The notes under the pieces were generated by a model. That model saw only the letters and a program-made list of their open reading frames with translations, ran no database searches and was not told where the DNA came from. 64,000 nucleotides of DNA from an uncultured Litoreibacter sp. Its GTDB lineage: Bacteria > Pseudomonadota > Alphaproteobacteria > Rhodobacterales > Rhodobacteraceae. Each line of letters starts with the position of its first letter. Positions within the stretch are counted from its first letter, which is position 1. The position numbers and the translations under genes were made by a program. Location of the stretch: NCBI GenBank assembly GCA_947492995.1, contig CANLOU010000003.1:1-64000 (forward strand), read 5' to 3'. This document shows, piece after piece, positions 58,586-64,000 of this stretch.

Positions 58586-59941
58586 TTACACTTTCTTCTG
58601 CACAATAATTTCCACGCGCCGGTTGCGCGCGCGGCCTTCGCGGGTGGCGTTGTCGGCAATCGGCTCCGAGGCCGCCTTGCCCTCAAACAGGATCGCGTCC
58701 GACGGTAGCCCGGCATTCACCAGCAGCTGCGCAATCGCCTTGGCCCGCGCCTCGCTCAGGCGTTGATTGGATTGGAACGGGTTCGATCGCTGCACCGGGA
58801 TGCTGTCGGTGTGACCCACCACTTTGATCTGCCCGATGACCTCGCTGTTTTCCGCAATCACCTTGGCAATCGACGCGATCAGCGCGCCGTATTCCGCGTT
58901 CAAATCCGCCTTGGCTGACCGGAACACTTCGGGCTGGGTGGCCTGCACGACCAGAATGGCAAGCGACACATCTTCGCGCCCGCTCAGCGCCCGCACCGTG
59001 TCTTTCGGGGCGGCCTCGGCAAAGAGCGGCAGCAGCTCCAACATGAACGGGTCGGCCAGCTTGGGGGCCTCCACCGTCGTTTCAATGATCGGCCTGAAAA
59101 TCTCTGCCCGCTCTGGCGGGGGCAGGATGTCGGCCAGCGTGTACAGCGCCTCGCCCTTGTTCGACAGGCTGACGCCTAGGGACACGTAAATCGTTGTAAT
59201 CAGGGCGAAGGCCACGACGCCAATCGCCCATAGGGGCACGATGAATTTGTGCTCCTCGTCGTCGGCCAGCACGCCTTGCCAATGCGGCGACAGGGGTTTG
59301 TCCATGTCGTCGCGCCCGCCGATCAGGCGGGACAGTTGGTTGCGCAGCTGCGTCAGCGACGCCTCGCCGCTGCTGCCGTTAACGCGGTATTTGCCGCGAA
59401 AGCCCAGCGACAGGCAGACGAACCCCAGCTCCAGCAAGTGCGGGTCGCGTTCGGGGTATTGCATCAGGCTGTCCATCAAATCGAAAAACCGGGTCCCCGC
59501 ATCCACATTGCCATACAGCTCCGCCACCAGCGGCATGCGCGGCCACCCCGATGATCCGCCCCAGGGCGTGTTCAGCGCGATGTCGTCCAGCGTTGCGGCC
59601 ACAAACCACGCGCCCTTGTCGGCGTCGGTCAGCGACAATCCGGCCGACACGGCCTTGTCTCGCGCGAAGGTCAGATTGTCCAAAAGCCGGGCGCGCAGCA
59701 CGTCGGGGTTCTCGGGCGCCGAGGCCGATTGCAATTCCGGCGCCAAGCCCAGCAACGGCGAAAACGCGTTTATCAGCGGGTTGTCGTTGACCCGCACGTC
59801 CCGCAGCCGCCCGCCAGATGCCGCGACCTGCCCGGGCTTTTCGTGGCGTGCGGATTTTGGCGCGCCGCGGTCGCGCGCGATGGGCCGGATGCGGGTCCGG
59901 CCGGTGCCGTCGTTCAGTCCGAAGGGGTCGTCTTGTGCCAT
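58586..59941 (-). CDS. tssL: T6SS membrane complex protein TssL with OmpA-like domain (ImpK)
   Basis: A 451-aa protein. After a basic, arginine-rich N-terminus the DotU domain spans about 50-205 (INAFSPLLGLAP, AATLDDIALNTPWGG, LELGFVCLSLGFRGKYRV). A membrane segment follows near 235-260 (LWAIGVVAFALITTIYVSL). The C-terminal third is an OmpA-type peptidoglycan-binding domain (KVVGHTDSIPV, RLSEARAKAIAQLL, RNRRVEIIV). This is the extended TssL type that fixes the membrane complex to the wall. It lies 2 bases after tssK. Confidence 0.96.
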   Translation of the reverse strand: MAQDDPFGLNDGTGRTRIRPIARDRGAPKSARHEKPGQVAASGGRLRDVRVNDNPLINAFSPLLGLAPELQSASAPENPDVLRARLLDNLTFARDKAVSAGLSLTDADKGAWFVAATLDDIALNTPWGGSSGWPRMPLVAELYGNVDAGTRFFDLMDSLMQYPERDPHLLELGFVCLSLGFRGKYRVNGSSGEASLTQLRNQLSRLIGGRDDMDKPLSPHWQGVLADDEEHKFIVPLWAIGVVAFALITTIYVSLGVSLSNKGEALYTLADILPPPERAEIFRPIIETTVEAPKLADPFMLELLPLFAEAAPKDTVRALSGREDVSLAILVVQATQPEVFRSAKADLNAEYGALIASIAKVIAENSEVIGQIKVVGHTDSIPVQRSNPFQSNQRLSEARAKAIAQLLVNAGLPSDAILFEGKAASEPIADNATREGRARNRRVEIIVQKKV

Positions 59942-59943
59942 GG

Positions 59944-61278
59944 CTACCTGTCCACCACATAAGCGTCGATGTCGGGCTCGCGTTCAAACTTGCCCGCCAC
60001 GCCCATCACAAATCCGGGCGCGTCGGCCAGCTCCGCCCAATGCTCGGACGACCGGTCCAATTCCAGACACAGCCGGTCGCCGTCATAGGGGATTTCGCGC
60101 GGCTGTGAATGCAGCGGCTTCAGCGGGATGCCCGGCAGCTTCGAGGTCCACAAATCGTCAAACGATTTGGCCGACCCCACGGTCGCCTGATCCACAAATA
60201 TTTTGCGCAGCATCTCCTCGGACATGTCGCCGCCCACGCGGATCACGATCCGGCTTTTCTGGATGATTTGCGGGTTGTCCAGCCGCACGGTCCACACGTT
60301 GTCGGAATGGCGCTTCACGTCCAATGCACGCGATGAGGGCTCCACATGGCTGAGCGTCAGGATCATGGATTTGATCGTATCAATCAGCGCGTCAAACGCG
60401 GGTTGCGGGTCGGTGTGGTCGTAGGCCGCAAGCTCCGCCAACCGCCGCGACGAAGACCCGAACGTCGCCATCCGCCCCGCCAATGTCGACAGTTCCATGA
60501 ACAAATCGGACGGGTGCAAATTGTTCTGCGCCAGCATATGCGCAAACTTTGGCCGTGCGGAATTGGCCAATTCCAAAATCAGCAGGTTCTCCATCGACGA
60601 GCCTGTGCCGTCCAGAACCATCTGCCCATGCGCGGTCGCAATCCGGTCCAATCCGGTCACCAGTTCCTTCAAAAACTGCGCGTAGCGCGGGGCCGCGATT
60701 AACCTTAACGACGGGGGCAGAAATCCTGCGTCCAGCGTCACCGACCCATCCGCGTTCAGCCCGCTGATCCGGGCAATGGGCATGACGGAATAGCCTTCGG
60801 TCTCCTCGCCGGGCAGCAGCAGGCGCGGGGCAAGCCGCGCCACCTCAATGTCGGACGGGTCAGCGCCACCTCGAATGGCGTCGCGCGCCGAGATGAATTC
60901 CCCACGGTAGCGGGTGCCAGACGGGTCTTCATGGGCGGGGTCAATCTGCGCGGCGTCAGGGCGTTGCGCGGGGATCGCAAGCGAGACCAGCCCCGCGTCC
61001 AGGTCCGATTTCACCGCAACGGTTTCGACCGCAAGCGTGGTGTCGGGGATCGAAAACAACGTGCCGTCGGGGAACACGCCTTCGGCTTTGGCAATCCCGA
61101 TTAGCCCCGCATCCACGGCGGTCTGGTCCAGCTCAAGGTTGAAAAACCCCCAGCTTTGCAACGGGGTAGCCCGCAGCGTGTGCCGCATCATCCACTCCGC
61201 ATAGCGGTCTTGTTGCTGCAAATGTTGGGTCCGCAGATACAAGCCTTCTGACCAGACAACCTTGTTGGAATTACTCAT
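59944..61278 (-). CDS. tssK: T6SS baseplate protein TssK (ImpJ)
   Basis: A 444-aa cytoplasmic protein that links the baseplate to the membrane complex. The N-terminus VVWSEGLYLRTQHLQQQDRY is the signature of the family, and the C-terminal domain includes IVIRVGGDMSEEMLRKIF. Length is normal. It is preceded by tssJ (21 bases apart) and followed by tssL. Confidence 0.95.
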   Translation of the reverse strand: MSNSNKVVWSEGLYLRTQHLQQQDRYAEWMMRHTLRATPLQSWGFFNLELDQTAVDAGLIGIAKAEGVFPDGTLFSIPDTTLAVETVAVKSDLDAGLVSLAIPAQRPDAAQIDPAHEDPSGTRYRGEFISARDAIRGGADPSDIEVARLAPRLLLPGEETEGYSVMPIARISGLNADGSVTLDAGFLPPSLRLIAAPRYAQFLKELVTGLDRIATAHGQMVLDGTGSSMENLLILELANSARPKFAHMLAQNNLHPSDLFMELSTLAGRMATFGSSSRRLAELAAYDHTDPQPAFDALIDTIKSMILTLSHVEPSSRALDVKRHSDNVWTVRLDNPQIIQKSRIVIRVGGDMSEEMLRKIFVDQATVGSAKSFDDLWTSKLPGIPLKPLHSQPREIPYDGDRLCLELDRSSEHWAELADAPGFVMGVAGKFEREPDIDAYVVDR

Positions 61279-61299
61279 GCGCCAGGCGCTCCTTACTCG

Positions 61300-61746
61300 T
61301 TAAGCCAGCTGCAGCGAGACGCCGCCGCTGCCGACCGAAATAATCAGACCGGCACTTGCGGCAGGGGCCGACACCTTGCCGCGGAACTGTTTGCCGGCGG
61401 GGTCGCGGAACCCTGCGGTCACCCCGATCACGGTGGTGCCGGCCTCTACGGTAATCATGCTTGCAGCCGCGCCGCCGGGGGCCAGAACCAACTGATCCGC
61501 CTTGACCAGATCGCCGCCCAAAGCCGAGCTTGGGTCTTGCAGCGCGAAGTAGTCGGACCCGTCAAAGGCGCTGGCGCTGCGCAGTTGCAAGATGGTTAAC
61601 GTGACAGGCCTGTCAGCGCCGTCAGGCCCGCGGTTCATACCGGCGGCCCCGGATGCTTTCACCGACAAGACGGTGGCTTCAGGTTCCTTGCAGCCCGCCA
61701 ATGCGACAAGCGATCCGGCCAGAAAAAGGCGACGATCAATTAGCAT
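61300..61746 (-). CDS. tssJ: T6SS outer-membrane lipoprotein TssJ
   Basis: From the ATG at 61746 the product is 148 aa. The upstream ATG at 61770 would overlap tagH by 20 bases, and the bases it would encode include the AAAGGA ribosome-binding site, so 61746 is preferred; it lies 4 bases after the tagH stop. The lipobox is LVALAGC with Cys19. The mature protein is a small beta-sandwich (VTLTILQLRSASAFDGSDYF, then TTVIGVTAGFRDP) as in TssJ/VasD. It anchors TssM to the outer membrane. Confidence 0.9.
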   Translation of the reverse strand: MLIDRRLFLAGSLVALAGCKEPEATVLSVKASGAAGMNRGPDGADRPVTLTILQLRSASAFDGSDYFALQDPSSALGGDLVKADQLVLAPGGAAASMITVEAGTTVIGVTAGFRDPAGKQFRGKVSAPAASAGLIISVGSGGVSLQLA

Positions 61747-61750
61747 TTTG

Positions 61751-63124
61751 TTAAGTCCTTTCGGTTTCATAGGCGTCCCGGAAATCCGAGCCGACCTCTC
61801 CTAAAAATTTCTCCTCGGCGGCCTCGGCGATGTCGCGGTAGCGTTCTTGATACAGCTGCCACATCTTCGCGCTGCGCCCGCCCGCGACCAGCGTTTCCAA
61901 CAAGCCGGTCTCGTTCATGTCGCGTTCAACTTCTTCGGGGTCGAAGCGGTCGATCATCCGCCGCAAGGCGGTTTGCAGCGCGGTCCAGGTCCGCACCTGA
62001 TGGTCCGCCAGATCGCGGAACGCGCCGGGGACCGCCTTGTCGCCTTGCAGGTAGCTGGTGTCGCGGCCCTTGATAAGCGCCACGATCGCCTCGTCAGAGC
62101 TTGCCAGAAACTTCAGCGGGTTCACGTCCGAGTTGGCGATCAGGGTTTGCGCCACCCGCACCTTTTGCTTTTCCTGCGCCCGTGTGCGCAGCAGGAACAT
62201 CGTGCCGTCCACCATGTCGCGGAACCGGGCGCCGACGGCCTCGACCTCTTCCAATGTCATGCCGTTCGGCATTTTGCGCTCCACACCTAAGCCGCGCATC
62301 AGTGCGGCCAAGACGTCGCTGCCATCGGCGGGCGTTGTGGTGGTTTCGACCGGCGGGGTGGGGGTGATGACAGGCTCGTCAACCACCACTTCCGGCGCCT
62401 CGCCTTCAATGTCCTTGATGACCTCAATCGGCGGCCAAGGACCGGTGTTGATCGGTGCGGTTTTCTCGGCCTCCGGTTCCCTGCGGGGAACCTCTTTCTG
62501 CACCACGGGGTCGACTTTTGCGGGCGTGTCAAAGTAGCCGCCGCCGGGTGAGGTGGTCTCTTGGGAGGTCGAAACAGGGGGATCTTCAGGCGGCACCTCT
62601 TTCTTCAGATCCAAGCCAAACGGGTCGTAGCTGCCGCGCGGTTTGCGCTCTTCTTCGGCGCGCACGCGTTGGGATTGTTCCTGCTTCTTGGACCCAAACG
62701 CCTCCGGCAATCCTGCGGGGCGCTCGGTCTTTTCAAACACGGCAGGCTCGCCGAAATCATAGCTGCCACCCGCCGCTTCAACCGGCGCGATCTCTTCCAC
62801 CGCTTCCGTTGCGACCATGTCCACGCGGATGACAAAGTCGCCAACCCGCAGTCGCATCTGGTGTTCCAGGACAGCAGAATTGCCCGCCCCAAGCGGATGC
62901 GAGGCACCGTCAACAAACACCCCGTCCGTGCTGCTATCAATGATTGTGACCTCGCCGCTTTCATCGGTAATCATGCAATGGCGGCGCGAGACGTAGCGGT
63001 CAGGATCGTCCAACTGCCAGTCGCAATCATCATTGCGCCCAATGATGAACTGCCCGCCCGAATAGGTTTTGGCGGTTTCAATCTGCGCGTGAGGCGCGTG
63101 TTCCAGTATCAGTTGCAAACTCAC
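61751..63124 (-). CDS. tagH: T6SS FHA-domain protein TagH (ImpI/Fha)
   Basis: A 457-aa protein. Residues 3-95 form an FHA domain that recognises phosphothreonine (FIIGRNDDCDWQL, DRYVSRRHCMI, DSSTDGVFVDG, which hold the Gly-Arg, Ser-Arg-Arg-His and Asn-like positions). A proline-rich, acidic linker of about 160 residues follows. The C-terminal domain from about 265 (LAALMRGLGVERKMPNGM, FLLRTRAQEKQKVRVAQTLI) is the TagH-specific part. In related systems phosphorylation of Fha by PpkA switches on assembly and the PP2C PppA reverses it. It overlaps tssG by 4 bases. Confidence 0.93.
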   Translation of the reverse strand: MSLQLILEHAPHAQIETAKTYSGGQFIIGRNDDCDWQLDDPDRYVSRRHCMITDESGEVTIIDSSTDGVFVDGASHPLGAGNSAVLEHQMRLRVGDFVIRVDMVATEAVEEIAPVEAAGGSYDFGEPAVFEKTERPAGLPEAFGSKKQEQSQRVRAEEERKPRGSYDPFGLDLKKEVPPEDPPVSTSQETTSPGGGYFDTPAKVDPVVQKEVPRREPEAEKTAPINTGPWPPIEVIKDIEGEAPEVVVDEPVITPTPPVETTTTPADGSDVLAALMRGLGVERKMPNGMTLEEVEAVGARFRDMVDGTMFLLRTRAQEKQKVRVAQTLIANSDVNPLKFLASSDEAIVALIKGRDTSYLQGDKAVPGAFRDLADHQVRTWTALQTALRRMIDRFDPEEVERDMNETGLLETLVAGGRSAKMWQLYQERYRDIAEAAEEKFLGEVGSDFRDAYETERT

Positions 63125-64000
63125 GCTGCTTCCTTTTCATCATCCATTGGGGCCCAGTCGCGGGTGATCCGCGTGAAGCACAAATCATCTGCATCGCGGT
63201 TCCCCGCGGGGTCCAACCATGCGGTGCGGCCAATCTGGCAACTGCCAATGCGGGCGGCGGGCACGTCCTCGGCCTTCAGGACCAACCGCAGGTCAAATTC
63301 CAACTCTTTGCCCGACGCAAAGATCACCGCATGGCGCATCTGGTCCCAGCGCTGGCGGTTCTTGAGGAACGCTGTGAAGTCTTCCAGCGATAGCGGCCCC
63401 ACGCGCAACTCCGCGCGCGATTGGCGGTCAAAGGCCCGCGCACCAACGACGGCACCACTGTTCAGACTGCAATGCTGGCCACCAATACGGGTCTGCAAAC
63501 TGTCAGGCAGGTCGACCCAGACGCCGACGAACTCTGTCAGGCTGACCGGCGCCTCGATCACCGTGGAGACAAACGCCGTCAGACGCTCCGGCCCGTGGGT
63601 GTCTTGCACCAAGCTGGTGGCGTGACGCAGCTTCGCCCCGTCGATGCGCGGGTCATCGGTCAAAGTGCCGGGCAAGCCCAGCCCCGCGAAGGCGCGCAGC
63701 ATCGCGGTGACGCGACCGCCATCATCATGGGCCAGCTGAATTTCCGGCCGCGCATCGGCCCATGCCCGCCAGTAGAAGGCCAGCATCCGGTGTTGCAGCA
63801 TGTTGACCAGATCAAGGAAGGACGTGTCAGCCAACGCGCCCGCGTCGTCGCCCGCAAACCAACGGTTCGACAGACGCTCCATCACCCAGCGGGTGATGTG
63901 CAGCGGCATGGGGCCTTCGGGGCCCAAAAGGCCCAGAACGTTGACCGCTACCTGCGGCTCGCGGTTCCCCGCGGGGAACCGTTGCAACGAGGCGAGGTCT
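63121..64000 (-). CDS. tssG: T6SS baseplate protein TssG (ImpH), partial at the window edge
   Basis: The gene continues beyond the right edge. The frame is open through 64000 (reading DLASLQRFPAGN at the edge), so the TTG at 63987 is not the true start. The visible part (about 293 codons) contains VNVLGLLGPEGPMPLHITRW, which is the family signature, and the C-terminal GSCQIGRTAWLDP with TRITRDW-like end. TssG with TssF forms the baseplate wedge around VgrG. The remaining baseplate, sheath and ClpV genes are presumably beyond the edge. Confidence 0.93.
   Translation of the reverse strand, partial: DLASLQRFPAGNREPQVAVNVLGLLGPEGPMPLHITRWVMERLSNRWFAGDDAGALADTSFLDLVNMLQHRMLAFYWRAWADARPEIQLAHDDGGRVTAMLRAFAGLGLPGTLTDDPRIDGAKLRHATSLVQDTHGPERLTAFVSTVIEAPVSLTEFVGVWVDLPDSLQTRIGGQHCSLNSGAVVGARAFDRQSRAELRVGPLSLEDFTAFLKNRQRWDQMRHAVIFASGKELEFDLRLVLKAEDVPAARIGSCQIGRTAWLDPAGNRDADDLCFTRITRDWAPMDDEKEAA

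Noticed and set aside
45788-64000. Phage tail or R-type tailocin instead of T6SS
   Set aside because: TssJ, TssK, TssL, TssM, TagF and TagH are specific to T6SS; no phage capsid, holin or lysis gene is present.

Overview
The window looks like a chromosomal segment of a marine-type Rhodobacterales (Roseobacter-group) alphaproteobacterium. The reasons are GC-rich coding sequence, an alphaproteobacterial S1 gene with six S1 repeats, a TRAP transporter cluster, an Anbu/ATP-grasp/alpha-E cluster, a UrtABCDE urea transporter, a CtrA-type TTAA-N7-TTAA site and an imp-type type VI secretion (T6SS) locus. No rRNA or tRNA gene, CRISPR array, or intact transposase or integrase was seen.

Layout. 1-1.5 kb: decayed accessory DNA, including the tail of an XRE regulator and an ImmA/IrrE peptidase pseudogene that has lost its catalytic core. 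1.6-3.6 kb: rpsA with its own promoter, a terminator-like hairpin in the leader and a strong terminator after the gene; the usual neighbour ihfB is absent. 3.6-4.6 kb: a DUF3626 gene. 4.7-11.7 kb (minus): a probable catabolic operon with a RutE-like reductase, OsmC, TRAP transporter PQM, an intradiol ring-cleaving dioxygenase, a LeuA/HMGL-type enzyme and a GntR regulator. 11.8-12.2 kb: a YciI-like gene. 12.3-17.1 kb (minus): the Anbu proteasome-like cluster with two transglutaminases. 17.3-18.1 kb: a crotonase. 18.2-24.1 kb (minus): urtABCDE.

24.5-33 kb is the least explained region. Two unrecognised proteins (minus strand) share a GWYxPD-like motif and similar ribosome-binding leaders. They face a tightly packed plus-strand operon of four genes: an unknown protein, a winged-helix/TPR regulator, a PAP2/haloperoxidase-fold enzyme with an Ala-Leu-Ser repeat at its N-terminus, and a subtilisin-like protease with no signal peptide. 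I know of no described system with this gene set.

33.2-42.5 kb is a surface polysaccharide operon: nucleotide-sugar dehydrogenase, SGNH-like/TPR protein, glycosyltransferase, epimerase, and an ABC-2 exporter with a KpsE-like partner. It is followed by an RTX-type Ca2+-binding protein preceded by a CtrA-like site.

45-64 kb is a T6SS region: caspase-like/Sel1 protein, OmpA-like protein, PP2C phosphatase, M15 peptidoglycan peptidase, an unusual hybrid that joins a TssL(DotU)-like cytoplasmic/membrane part to a TssM(IcmF)-like periplasmic part, VgrG, TagF, TssM, TssL, TssK, TssJ, TagH (FHA) and TssG, which runs off the right edge. The sheath, tube, ATPase and remaining baseplate genes are not in the window. 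The hybrid, sitting beside complete tssL and tssM genes, and the 24.5-33 kb cluster are the two strongest candidates for undescribed biology.
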